Shown here in pieces: positions 1-9,507 of a stretch of DNA of 64,000 nucleotides. The DNA comes from Holothuria scabra (Eukaryota; Echinodermata; Holothuroidea; Aspidochirotida; Holothuriidae), in the NCBI GenBank assembly GCA_037179385.1, contig CM074188.1, positions 28,313,594 to 28,377,593 on the forward strand, written 5' to 3'. The translations under genes were made by a program, and so were the position numbers. The notes beneath the pieces are model-generated. The model was given only the letters and a program-made list of their open reading frames with translations, was not told the origin of the DNA and did no database searches. The stretch's first letter is position 1; every line of letters starts with the position of its first letter.

Positions 1-181
1 GGCACCTGGATTCTGAACTAAGGGTAAGTTCCCATTTATTATCTTATAACCCACTCTAAACTGGTGCACGAAAAGGATTCAGGCGCACTAGAAGCTTTAT
101 CATTCAGATTCTAGCTTATATATGTGGACTGAATTCATATTGTGATCGGGCTAGTAGGTTAAATGTCACAACAAGTCCATT

Positions 182-860
182 GCCTGCTTGTTGGAGATTC
201 TAGGGCTCATAATTTTCGTAATTTTTCAAAGCCTTTAGACTAACTTTTGATGCTGACATTTATAGTCTGTGTGGTGCTAAAATTGGTAGCCTAATTAGTC
301 GTACTATTGGGACACTTAGAAGCTATAACACCTCAGACTGGGTTATCGTCAGACTACGCAGGCATTAATGACCATACAACATTTATTAGGAACTGTTCAA
401 GTAACGGTGTGCTCAAGCCTTCTGACCACACTTAAGATACTTCACTGTCAGAGATAAGGCAATTTAAAGAGGGGATACTCAGTTTTCGCCAGCATACATT
501 AGTTACCTTAACTACAATTCCACTTGCCTCTTTCTGTAAATTTCAGGCTAGCCGTAAACTTGATGCACCTATAATTTCAGAGGAATTTTGTGTCATTTAT
601 CAACAAAAACTTGATACCAAATTAAACTGTATCAACGATAGAATTATTCAGCTAAACTCTCGGCCTCAGTGTGGCATTAAATTAAGATCATTGTCTTGGC
701 ATAATACCATCAGAAAAGCTTGCAACAGGAAACGATCGATGTGATACCATAGTTACTACTAGAAGAAATCATTGCGTTCACCTTTATGATGGCCTACATG
801 CTACATCCAAATTAAAACAACGCTGGTTTAAGCAAGTTTAAGAAGCTTTTAGCATAGAAG
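182..860 (+). pseudogene. SGNH/GDSL-hydrolase-like ORF of a LINE, broken
   Basis: Three blocks of an SGNH hydrolase can be read in the expected order and spacing. Block I is LLVGDSRAH (catalytic Ser in GDS, about 187-210). The block III signature AGINDHTTF carries the Gly and Asn of GxND (about 358-384). Block V is YDGLHATSKLKQRW, carrying the D-x-x-H pair (about 785-826). Between blocks I and III the sense moves to another frame (CGAKIGSLIS...DWVIV), so at least two frameshifts and stops separate them. In the family the Ser-Asp-His set hydrolyses ester bonds. In LINEs the role of the domain is unclear. This copy cannot make a protein. Confidence 0.55.
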
Positions 861-1289
861 TCCTTAACCGCCTGCAGGGTTGTTCTTAAAACAATTAGTG
901 TTATTATGCCCTATCTGAATTTATAGGCCATACATCATGCCCAATGATGATGAATCCGCTACTACAGCAGGCACTACAACACCAGAGAAATCAATGTCTG
1001 CTCTTGGCTTAAAATTACCACCATTTTGCCCAAGTAGAGGCACAATTTGGAACAAGAGGTATAACCTCCCAAGGTACAATGTATGAACTTGTTATAGCTC
1101 CTCTGTCCCCAGAGTTTGCTCAAGAGGTAAGAGATTAATTGCTTAACCCCCTCCCACGTCCCAAGAAGCATCAGTATACAGTTATTAAGGAGGAACTAAT
1201 GAAGAGAACCTCAGAATCAGAGCAGAAACGCTTACAAAAGCTCTTGATATCTAGGTAAAAGTAAGGTAAATTTTACGAAGTACCCAGCA

Positions 1290-1508
1290 CCTGTGCTGAA
1301 ACAGTACTTTGGATCAGGCTTGATTCTCAGGTGCTGGGATTTGATTTGTTAATTGGTGCAGTGTATATTCCTCATGAAGCTACTAACTACCATGCCTTCA
1401 ATGTGTTTGACGACATTATTGCAGACTGCATTGCTGTTAAAGCAACGACGCCCCGCTTTGTCTGATTGGTGATTTTAATTCAAGAACTAGGCTGATCAGT
1501 GATTACGT
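1290..1508 (+). pseudogene. LINE AP-endonuclease fragment
   Basis: The stretch reads LIGAVYIPHEATNYHAF and then, after a one-base frameshift at about 1460, LIGDFNSRTRLISDYVD. The V-Y-I-P-x-E motif and the G-D-F-N-S-R-T motif are characteristic of the endonuclease/exonuclease/phosphatase fold that nicks target DNA for LINE integration. The Asp and Asn of GDFN are kept. The ORF ends at the microsatellite. The C-terminal part of the nuclease (the SDH histidine) is missing. Confidence 0.65.
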
Positions 1509-1510
1509 TG

Positions 1511-1679
1511 ACCTAACATAACATAACATAACATAACATAACGTAACGTAACGTAACGTAACGTAACGTAACGTAACGTAACGTAACATAACATAACATA
1601 ATATAACATAACACAGCACAGCACAGCACAGCACAGCACAGCATAACATAACATAACATTAACGTAACGTAACGTAAAA
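1511..1679. repeat. AACAT/AACGT pentanucleotide array
   Basis: The array is about 170 bp of pentamers, alternating blocks of AACAT, AACGT and CAGCA-type variants. Read on the minus strand it is TTACG/TTATG at the 3' side of the CR1 copy. CR1-group LINEs characteristically end in short tandem repeats rather than poly-A, so it may be the CR1 tail, later expanded. Reading frames through it are repeat artefacts. Confidence 0.85.
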
Positions 1680-1828
1680 TAACAGTTTGAAAGGCAAAGG
1701 AGGGCAAAGGCTCCATAAGATGCCCTGAAGTCCAAACCCTAATCAGAAGTCAAACCACCAAATCTAGACAACAGCCCAAAACAATCAGATTCTACCACAG
1801 TCATAGAAGAACTTGTCAATGTTAACCT

Positions 1829-2451
1829 TCAAGCAGTGGACTGACGGGGAGTTAACCACCCAGTCTGGCAAAAACAATTCCACTCGTTGAGAACTCTATG
1901 GGAGAAACAAAACTTCCTAATGTCAAGCCTTGCAAAAGGCTTTTCCAGCTTTTTACAATGCCCACGAACCCGAGAATTACTTTGAACCCTTAAATAATTA
2001 CAAGTCAAAAGGGGATTCCCTTCAGAAAGAAACTTGTAAACCTGGAGCATGTCCCCCCTAATCCTTCTCAGCTCCAGAGTGGTAAGCCCAAGGTGTTTAA
2101 GCCTAGCATGATAAGGTAAATTTCTCACCTCAGGTATAGGGCGAGTGGCTCTCCTCTGAACCTGCTCTAAAAAAGTTGTCCTTTTCATAGAAGGGGCTCC
2201 AAGCCTGGGCTGCATAGTCAAGATGGGGTCTAACCAACTGCTTATACAAATTAAGTACAATATACTTACTAAAATTGATGAAATTCCTCTTGATCAATCC
2301 AAGCACTCTATTAGCCTTTGCAGCAGTGGCTGCACACTGCCCTGATGACTTTAAATCCCCAGTAATTACAACACCCAAATCTTTCTCGAAGGTGGCATTA
2401 CGTAAGAAACTAAAATTTATGTTATAATTATAGCTTAAACTTTTAGGACCA
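1829..2451 (-). pseudogene. CR1 reverse transcriptase thumb and C-terminal region
   Basis: Two overlapping frames carry the region. First comes FEKDLGVVITGDLKSSGQC...QLVRPHLDYAAQAWSPF (2420-2170), the DLGV and R-x-x-LDYA-x-x-AWSP signatures that follow the RT palm in CR1 elements. Then, after a frameshift near 2165, LEQVQRRATR...LGLTTLELRRIRGDM...GHCKKLEKPFAR...FCFSHRVLNEWN. This C-terminal tail is diagnostic for the CR1/L2 group. The upstream join to the palm is interrupted by the MITE at 2452-2698. Confidence 0.8.
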
Positions 2452-2698
2452 AGGTTGTGCTCCAATCGTGGCATATTTGCGCGCCTCGGAGGGGGCGGAA
2501 AAGCGGACGTAGCACGCCCCGAATCAGCTTCCGTGGGCTATTCACCCCGTGACCTTAAAATTTTGTCCCTCTCGTTGTTGTGGCCGAATTTTCGGGTAGC
2601 TACTCACAGTTTCGAGCTCCGCGTGAAACAGCAAAGATGGGTGACAGCCGCGCTCTCCGTCTGTGTCCAAAAGGACCCGAACAACGATTAAGGGTTAA
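2452..2698 (+). mobile_element. piggyBac-type TTAA MITE, copy B1 (inside the CR1)
   Basis: Internal sequence from TGTGCTCCAATCGTGGCATA to the right end is closely similar to the intact copy at 57743-58001. The right terminus (ATTAAGGGTTAA, TTAA at 2695-2698) is recognisable. The left terminal repeat CCCTTTACCG is missing, with only the subterminal TGTGCTCC left. It splits the CR1 coding sequence, so it is younger than that CR1 copy. It has no coding capacity; the 78-codon frame across it is shared non-coding MITE sequence. Confidence 0.75.
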
Positions 2699-2779
2699 AA
2701 GACACTTGCCAAGTCTGAGACCAAGAAAATAACATATCCAGATCTTTCTGCAGCAGTAAGACATCATTCAAAATGCTTA

Positions 2780-3714
2780 TCTTCCTAAAAAGATTAGTAT
2801 CATATGCAAACTTACTTATACAAGATGTAAGAGAACTATCAGTATATCACCGATGAAAATTAAGAAAAGAAGTGGGCCAAGGATAGAACCCTGTGGTACT
2901 CCAGTTGTGACTTCTTTCCAAGAGGAGAAGTTACCATTGACAGCAACTCTCTGAGATCGACCATGAAGCCACAATTTATCCAATCAGCACAATTGCTCTG
3001 AACCCCTAACCTATGCAATTGGAATGGAACTTTATCAAAGGCCTTTGAAAAGTCAAGGTAAATGACATCAACGCCATACCCAGAGTCGAGAGATGAAGAG
3101 ACATCTTCAAGAAAGCTCAGTAAGTTAGTAACACAAGATCTGCTTGGCAGGAAACCATGCCGAGGCAAATTAAGTAACTCATTATCAAAAAGATACTTAA
3201 AAAAACTATCCATACCTTTGCACACAACATTGGTTAAACTGACAGGTCTGCAATTGCAAGGCATACTTCGATCCTCCTTTTTAAAAATTAGAGTAACATT
3301 TGCTACCCGCCAGTCAGGAGGTACAAAACTTGAATCCAGACACTTCTGAAAAATGATGGAAAGAGGAACTGACAAAATCTCAGAGCATTCACGTAAAATG
3401 GCTGGGTGGACACCATCAGGCCCAGGGGCCTTAGTAGACTTCAAACTCTTTAACTTTCTACAAACCCGTTCCTCTGAAAAAATGACATAACTGATTGAAG
3501 AAGAGACATCAGATCCCCTACAAGTCCCCAACAGGGATGATTCTTTGGTAAAAACGGATACAAAATAGTCATTTAACAATTTAGCCATACCCTGATGGTC
3601 ACTAAGCAAAGTATTATCATCACCTTTAAGAGGTCCCGCAACCTCCTTAACTCTCTGCTTAGACCTCACATAGGCATGAAAAGATTTGGGTTTAATCTTA
3701 ACCTCCTTGGCCAA
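2780..3714 (-). pseudogene. CR1 reverse transcriptase, inactivated
   Basis: On the minus strand the frame contains APGPDGVHPAILREC (RT fingers), VIYLDFSKAFDKVP (palm motif A with the first catalytic Asp) and, after frame changes, [20 protein letters not shown] (motif B, about 2905-2845). The motif C region at about 2810-2785 reads KFAYDTNLF where active elements have F-A-D-D. The first of the paired catalytic Asp residues is therefore replaced by Tyr. Together with frameshifts around 2860-3000 this makes the enzyme non-functional. The family's job is target-primed reverse transcription of the element RNA. Confidence 0.85.
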
Positions 3715-3983
3715 CTGCTTTTCAAATCTAGTTTAGTTCCATTTACCAAATTTTTAACTAAGAGTTCCTGCTTCTTGTAAGCTGCAAAGTTACCTGGGCT
3801 TTTACTGGCCCTAAAGCGACGCCAACACTTACGTTTTTTCCTAGTTGCTCTAAGAACCTGTCTAGAAATCCAAATAGGCCTATTTTTAACCACAGATTTC
3901 TTAAGTGGGATACACAACTTTGTTGTGTCAGAAAAAACGCCCCGGAAAACACTCCACGCCTGAGCAGGGCCTAAGTGAGACAA
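3666..3983 (-). pseudogene. CR1 linker between endonuclease and RT
   Basis: A basic stretch, LKKSVVKNRPIWISRQVLRATRKKRKCWRRF..., leads into the RT domain. It matches the usual arginine/lysine-rich connector in CR1 polyproteins between the nuclease and polymerase (the P-x-W-x-x-x-V/L and K-x-K-x-W-R-R pattern). It overlaps the RT frame by about 50 bp, showing a frameshift here. Confidence 0.65.
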
Positions 3984-4150
3984 ACGCGCCGCCCAACCTA
4001 TGGTTAAAAGCTCTTTAGCACGAGTAAAGTTAGCCTTGCTGAAATCTAGAATTGTTTTGTCACTACCATTTTGATTGCTGAAACAACGTTACTCAAAACA
4101 AATAAGGTCATGGTCATTGGACCCTACCTTACCACCATTAGCTACATTTC

Positions 4151-4657
4151 TTACCATGTTGTCATCAGTACTTGACACCAAATCAAGGCAATTATCCAAC
4201 GAGTGGGAAACAGAACATGCTGGGTAAAGAAACCATCAGTCACAACCTCTAGAAAATCCCTCCTATTCAACCCACTAGTACAGGAATGCCAATCAATATC
4301 AAGAAAGTTAAAACCCCCAAACACAACAGCCCTTTTGGAAGAAATTTTCCTAAAAATTTGGAACAAACTCTGATTATTCTCAGCGCAAGAATTTGGTGAA
4401 CGGTAAAAAATACCGACAAGCAAGGGGCTGTCATACTCATTGCTGAAGTTAAGTTCACACCACAAGCAGTTAGAGAACCCACAGGAAAACTTGCTGGTGA
4501 CTTCAACACAATTTATACTATCCTTGACAAACAGAAGAACCCCTCCCCCTCTACCACGGACAGTATCAGTCCTATCTTGCCTGAAAATTTTGTACCCTGG
4601 AACCTGAATTTCAGAGTTTCTGACCTCACTATGGAGCCATGTTTTGGGTAACTCCAA
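4151..4657 (-). pseudogene. CR1 AP-endonuclease, inactivated
   Basis: The minus-strand frame reads TWLHSEV, PGYKIFRQDRTD, RGGGVLLFVKDSI, GIFYRSPN and VVFGGFNFLDIDW in order. All are landmarks of the LINE apurinic-like endonuclease. In the last motif the normal G-D-F-N is G-G-F-N, so the catalytic Asp is lost. The frame ends in a stop soon after FPTRW, before the final histidine motif is reached. The 5' side fades out at about 4660. Confidence 0.8.
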
Positions 4658-4660
4658 CTA

Positions 4661-5135
4661 TGTGTGGACTGTCAATGGAAATCTGTGTGATTTTGTTTCG
4701 GTCGCAGCTGGGTTGGACGCTTCTTACAATAAATTGAATTCCAGGGAAGAGCTTTATGCTTTAGGTGTTTGTACCATGGAAGTACTTCCTGTTTGTACAC
4801 AACGTTTCGACTTAGACAGGGTCAGCAATTACAACGGCTGCCGGTGACGTAGTTTTTTGGGGAAGCTGTCCTAGGACAGAAAATCTGGTTATGCATTCGG
4901 TTTTTTTGGTCTGATGCTAGCTGAAATGGTCTGTGACGCATACGGACACTATACACGTACGTAAGTGCAGAGAGTTCACACTCCGAACAAAGATGCACGT
5001 GAATACGTACCAATATAACTCACAGCAACCTACTCAGTGGACAGCGGACGATAACGCTACGCTGTGGGAGCGAACCAAATAACGGCTGTACGGAAGTTGA
5101 TAAGTGCCATCTCGACGGTCGGAGGGTTTCTTCGA
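4661..5135. other. No gene recognised
   Basis: The region is AT-rich, with no frame showing protein motifs, no splice-bounded exon and no clear repeat terminus. Confidence 0.5.
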
Positions 5136-5509
5136 ACTTTCAATGGTCATTTTCGAAAACATTTCGAAAATGGTTTGGGGGATAACGGGGGTGATTCATG
5201 TAGGGGTGAGTCCGTTCTATCACTATGCTTCTGCTGACCGGGGAAAAATTGGTACTGGGGCACCATAGCCCCGAAAAGGTCCGAAAATTTGCGTAGCATA
5301 TATATATAGCGTACAAATTGCTACTTTCAACGGTCATTTTGGCATTGCGACTTTCAACGGTCATTATGGTAAATATTTCAAAAATGTTTCGCCGGACTAT
5401 GGGGATGATTCATGTAGGGGTGGGTCCATTCTATCACCATGCTTCCGATGAGCCGGGGGCAAATTGTCACAGGGGCTCCAAAGCCCCGAAAAGGTCAGAT
5501 AATTTATTT
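5136..5509. repeat. Imperfect tandem duplication, about 215-bp period
   Basis: Two diverged direct copies start at 5136 and 5350. Both run from ACTTTCAAyGGTCATT through GGTGATTCATGTAGGGGT or its equivalent to CCCCGAAAAGGTC. A smaller 25-bp duplication of the CTTTCAACGGTCATT start occurs at 5325-5350. There is no coding sense. Confidence 0.75.
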
Positions 5510-6435
5510 CTATAAGGTGGGGCTATGGTTGGGATGGGTACGTTACTTGCAAGGATGGCATTCTCGTGGGACCGGTACCCTCTATATGTTCACAACTTTA
5601 TTACGATAAAAATGAAATAATGCACTTTTTCGCATTTAAAGTGTTGAATTAATAACGAACCCACATTTTGCGCGATCTTAACAGAACAATGCAAGTCAAA
5701 TTGGGCACCACTATAACTTTTAGGGTAATTCGTTCTCACTTGTTCTCTACTCTAGTTTTTTCCGTGTGGTTTCATTTTTATTCCACCTTAGGGTGGTCAG
5801 GCATAATAGAGCTATTTTCTGTCGTCTATGTACTTCGGTCCGGGTGCACTGTACCCATGCGGGCTAAAGGAACGACTGGCGGGAAAAAATAATGCCTCCA
5901 TGGTACTGTTCGTCATCCATACTATGTGTGTATGGGACTATGATTTGGGGTTTTTCATTTGTTTTTTGTTTTTGTTTTTTCTTTTTGTAAAGGGGTCTAC
6001 TAGCATAAGCTTTACTTTCTCAGTCCTCCTCCACCGCCTTGTTTAAATGTTGTATCATTTTGTATTTAAACTGTGGAAATAATCCCAAACTCAACCCAGA
6101 TATTATCCTGGTTTTGCCGTAAGGGCAGGCCGGTTTTGCGATGTGTGTACAGGGCATTTGCAGAGATTCCGAGCCCACAATTACCCAAAGGTGGCATACT
6201 AATGAAAATGCTAAACCGTGGAAACTCTCAGTTGTAGGCTAAGTGAAAACCTCAAAGACCTGACAAATCGCTTGCATAAGATTTATTCAATTTTTTGTGT
6301 GGATATTCACTGGGTTCCTTCGTAGACAACTCTTTTATTGGTAAATGCATGGCAACGGTGGTCGGACTTCCTCATTATGCGTTCTTAACGGATATCCTGT
6401 CTTGTAGTTAGAGAGGTAGCATCTTTGTGCGAATA
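5510..6435. other. No gene recognised
   Basis: Only low-complexity T-rich stretches and frames without motifs are seen. Confidence 0.5.
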
Positions 6436-6462
6436 GGGAGGTGTGATGTAGTTACACCTCCC
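6436..6462. repeat. Perfect 9-bp-arm hairpin
   Basis: GGGAGGTGT and ACACCTCCC are exact inverted arms separated by 9 bp. A longer relative of the same hairpin lies at 35127-35170 inside a hAT-like element, so it is part of a repeat rather than a terminator. Confidence 0.7.
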
Positions 6463-6631
6463 TGGTAAGATGGGGTAGGATTAAAGACCACAGATACTTT
6501 GAAGTCAGTCGCGTAGCCACAGAGTGCCTAGGGCGGGGCCTAGCAACCCCCCCCCCCCCAGATGTTGTTCAGACTCCCCAGACTTTTTGCGTCCTGATAA
6601 ACATTGTTTGTCTTATGTATGTCATGTATGT

Positions 6632-7286
6632 TGTTACGAGACGACATCAACCAGATTGAATCCACGGACGAGCAAGTGGAGAGTTCTAGAAAGTGCTAGC
6701 ATCGGTGTTGTCTGAGTCTCGAGCATATTCAACGGGTAACCCCAGAGAACATTCGCACAGTTACTGGAAACTACTGTATGATGTAATGGCCTAATAATAG
6801 CCAACTTGTGGTTATGGGTTACCGAGCCCAGAACTTTCGCTGTTTGTTTTGTACGAGATCAAACGAGACGTTTCCATTAGAGTGAGTTCCAGACTTTTCT
6901 GGAAGAACTACCAGATATATAAAAGGTCATGCAAGCAGTGTGACAAAAGGGAGAAGAGAACAGAAGATACACAGATAATACAGAGACCAGACGCCTGCCT
7001 CGCCGCTTAACGCTGTAATTGTGTCGCCATTTACTAAGTCTATAGTCTTCATCTTGCCTTCGCGGAACCGAGTCCTACGCTGTGCTGCTGTACAATCGAC
7101 GCTACCAACACTATCCCTTGGACAAAGAGTGATACCTTAAGCTGTAAAAGATTGTGAGTAGATTTAAGATTAATTGTTGTAAATTTAAGGAAGTAAGAGG
7201 TGAATAATAATTAAGTTGTTGATTTTAATCTCGCTCTTTTGTGGTCTTTCGCTGTTATTGGTTTGAATTGCGACCAAGCCGTAACA
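6632..7286 (+). mobile_element. Solo LTR of a retrotransposon
   Basis: The element starts TGTTACG and ends CGTAACA, a 7-bp terminal inverted repeat with the canonical TG...CA. It is flanked by identical 4-bp ATGT (6628-6631 and 7287-7290), a target duplication of a size common in Gypsy-type elements. A TATA box, TATATAAAA, lies at 6916-6924, about 285 bp in, as expected for the U3 promoter. There is no internal coding region, primer-binding site or second LTR, so the element was reduced by LTR recombination. I cannot assign the parent family. Confidence 0.7.
6916..6924 (+). promoter_or_regulatory. TATA box of the solo LTR
   Basis: TATATAAAA lies within the LTR in the expected U3 position. 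Transcription would start about 30 bp downstream. Activity is not shown by the sequence. Confidence 0.5.
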
Positions 7287-7290
7287 ATGT

Positions 7291-7426
7291 CACGTGAAAA
7301 TTCGGCCCCAACAACGAGAGAGAAACAATCGTTTAAGGTCACGGGGTCAATAGCCTACGGAAGCTGATGAGGGGCGTGCTACGTCCGCAAATATGCCCCG
7401 AATGGAGCACAACGGTAAAGGGTTAA
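7291..7426 (-). mobile_element. piggyBac-type TTAA MITE, partial copy B2
   Basis: The interior matches the reverse complement of copies at 57743-58001 and 2452-2698, and the terminus CGGTAAAGGG followed by TTAA is intact (7423-7426). The other end is lost next to the solo LTR's target duplication at 7287-7290. The missing half is not found on the far side of the LTR. Confidence 0.75.
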
Positions 7427-8214
7427 GAACGCCTAAAATTCAAAATTGAAACAAGGGACCGCATGCGTAGTATTAGATAATGCCACCGCCTAACCATTTT
7501 CATTTATTAATTTTTCTGTGCGTCCCAAAACACAAGAAATTGGCAATTAACTTGTATTAGGCAACAATCCTCGCCAAAAAAAGGTGAGAAAAACAAGCAA
7601 AACAGGCAATGAACGGATCATTATCCCCCATCACGCTCCATTCAATCTTGTGGCAGCCCAAGGAGTCCTGAAACTTCAACCTTGATACGGGATCGGGATT
7701 TGTCCCATCAGGGACTTGCAACTCCCTGGTCCCATGTATTTTTGTCGAGGATTGTAGCTAGCGTAGCCATAGACATCTTTTATGCATGTGTGTGCTGTGT
7801 GGGGTAGGGTGGGAGTAGAAGTTTTACAAATGAGTCAAGATATTGTACGGTATAGTTACTAAAATTTTCTTTGTTTTGTTCCTACTAATATATTTTTTCT
7901 TGAAACAGAAAGAAATAGCCCTGGTTTTATTTCTTTACTGGGCAAAATTCGAGACCAAAACAAGAGAGTAAAAGCATACAGTTGATTTTAAAAGCAAGCA
8001 AATCCCCCCCCCCTTAAGGTCTCCATACAATAGCAATTTCAATGGGAACTTAGGGTGGCAATTCGTGATTTTGATTAGGCATAAATCAAACTTTATACAG
8101 ATAAAAACCATGAGTAATTCAATTGAGAAATTTTGCATTTGTTTTTCTTGACATGTGTGTGATTAATTAAACATAATTGATGTGCAGGTTTTAGATTTTC
8201 GTAGTTTAAATCAA
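7427..8214. other. No gene recognised
   Basis: Nothing beyond AT-rich sequence and short homopolymers. Confidence 0.5.
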
Positions 8215-8522
8215 AGGACCAATCCTCTGACCCCAAACTACACTTCTTGTGTGGGGTAACAGAAACTCCGACTCAATTGGCTCGGCATTTTGATTGACTG
8301 CTAATTCAAACAGTGCAGAGCAAAACAGTGCAGGACACCAAAGCTTGTATTGCACAGCATTAACTGCGCCGATAGTGTTTTGATTACATACATACTCACC
8401 CTGAAGCAATAAACCAGGCTGAGATTGTGTCTGGATGAGGATGAATTTCAGACAATTGCGGAAGGGGCTTAAGTAAGAAGGTTAGGAGCATTGGTACTGT
8501 TTGGGGTGAGAGAATTGGGCCT
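8215..8522. mobile_element. TTAA MITE family C, copy C1
   Basis: The element is about 308 bp with diverged inverted ends: AGGACC...CCCCAAACTAC on the left, GTTTGGGGTGAGA...GGGCCT on the right. TTAA follows the right end (8523-8526); the left TTAA is mutated. The interior shares GCAATAAACYAG...TGTGTCTGGAT with copies at 40431, 42799 and 47416. It is non-coding. Confidence 0.75.
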
Positions 8523-8719
8523 TTAAGGCATGCATGGTAAGACTATTTCCAAGTATAAAACAGTTAAATGGCCAGCTGGTGCAATAAACGGAGGAACAAA
8601 CGACGCTTTGACGCAGTGGAGAACCTTTTCGACCACCCTATTTAGACTCTAGCTGTCAAACAGGTCCCTCTTTGGCATGTAGTAAACATTCATAGTGGAA
8701 GTATAAATTTCCAACCATG

Positions 8720-8950
8720 TGTTTCAAAAATAAGGGATATTTAGCTGAAATTAACAGGGCCGAAAACACTGAGGAGTTCCATTTCCGCAATCTGAGAGGC
8801 ATTTTTAGCCAAAATTTTCTCTGTACACTACGACCAATGATGGCGCTCCGCTTAGAAAGTGTTATTCCTGCTTGCCCCCACCCCCCGACATCAACTTTTG
8901 CCCCCCCCCCCCCCTCAGACCCCAACTGAAAAAGTCTGGTTACGCTACTG
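8720..8950 (-). mobile_element. hAT-like non-autonomous element fragment
   Basis: On the minus strand it starts CAGTAGCGTAACCAGAC at 8950, then a long G-run, then the shared interior AAGCGGAGCGCCATCATTGG found in several other copies here. CAGTGGCG-type ends are typical of hAT-superfamily elements. The other end is not identifiable. Confidence 0.55.
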
Positions 8951-9420
8951 CAGATCTGCAATGAACAGCGCACTACTTAAGATATCAGGCTCTATAAAAC
9001 AGAACAGTAATTTGTGCACAATGCGATTTTACCAATGCACTTGGTTGTTATCTGCAACCATTCTCCTTCAAGACCTAGAAAATAGTGTCATTTATTCCAT
9101 TGAAAGAGGAAATGGAAAGGTAAAAAATTGAAAACGCCCAGCAACAACTGGGGGAAAAACAAAAGAAGTTAGCTGAGACTTAGAAAAATGATTTAGTCAT
9201 CACTCAGTTTGATACGTATGCATGGAAAAAGGAAGCTAATTTTCAATGCTCCCAGCTCTACCGTCCGTTGTTGGTAATCCTGCATTCTGATTGGTTGAGC
9301 AGAGATCTGTTGTTTCACTGCTCACGGTCAATAAACGTAAAGAAAGTGATAAAGGTAAAGATTTTCACACATTTTCAGTGGTAGGAATAAACCACATTTG
9401 TCTGATCATTACTGTCTCAT
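8951..9420. other. No gene recognised
   Basis: No motif-bearing frames and no clear repeat boundaries. Confidence 0.5.
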
Positions 9421-9507
9421 AAGCCGTCTTGACTCCAAATTAGCAACATAATGGACTCGACTTCGCCTCGACCCTTATTTTGCCAACTTGGAGTCTAGAC
9501 GGTTTAT
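9421..9507. repeat. Imperfect palindrome, arms of about 30 bp
   Basis: AAGCCGTCTTGACTCCAAAT and its complement around AACTTGGAGTCTAGACGGTT face each other across a GACTCGACTTCGCCTCGACC loop. The structure looks like a small foldback repeat. I see no second copy. Confidence 0.65.

Larger units (their letters stand above)
1..1508 (+). mobile_element. Decayed non-LTR retrotransposon (SGNH-type ORF plus endonuclease)
   Basis: This is a sense-strand remnant of a LINE broken by several frameshifts and stops. Its left part (about 182-860) reads as an SGNH/GDSL-hydrolase-like ORF. Its right end (about 1290-1508) reads as the start of an AP-type endonuclease. That order, accessory ORF then endonuclease, matches two-ORF LINEs; an esterase-like ORF1 is known in some CR1-group elements. 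The copy stops abruptly at the pentanucleotide array at 1511, beyond which an antisense CR1 copy begins. No reverse transcriptase is present. It continues beyond the left edge or was 5'-truncated there. Confidence 0.6.
1690..4660 (-). mobile_element. CR1-like LINE, antisense, inactivated
   Basis: Read on the minus strand, the order is endonuclease (4657-4151), linker (3983-3666), reverse transcriptase (3714-2780) and the CR1-type C-terminal tail (2451-1829), followed by about 140 bp of 3' sequence and the pentamer array. The domain order and the C-terminal motif QRRATRPIPEV...RRIRGDMLQVYKFL are typical of CR1/L2-group elements. It is 5'-truncated near 4660 with no ORF1. Frameshifts, active-site substitutions and a MITE insertion at 2452-2698 show that it is dead. 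The unit probably inserted into or beside the SGNH-bearing LINE at 1-1508. Confidence 0.8.

Noticed and set aside
1496..1735. Tyr/Leu/Cys-repeat reading frames on the minus strand
   Set aside because: They are translations of the pentamer array, open only because of repeat composition.
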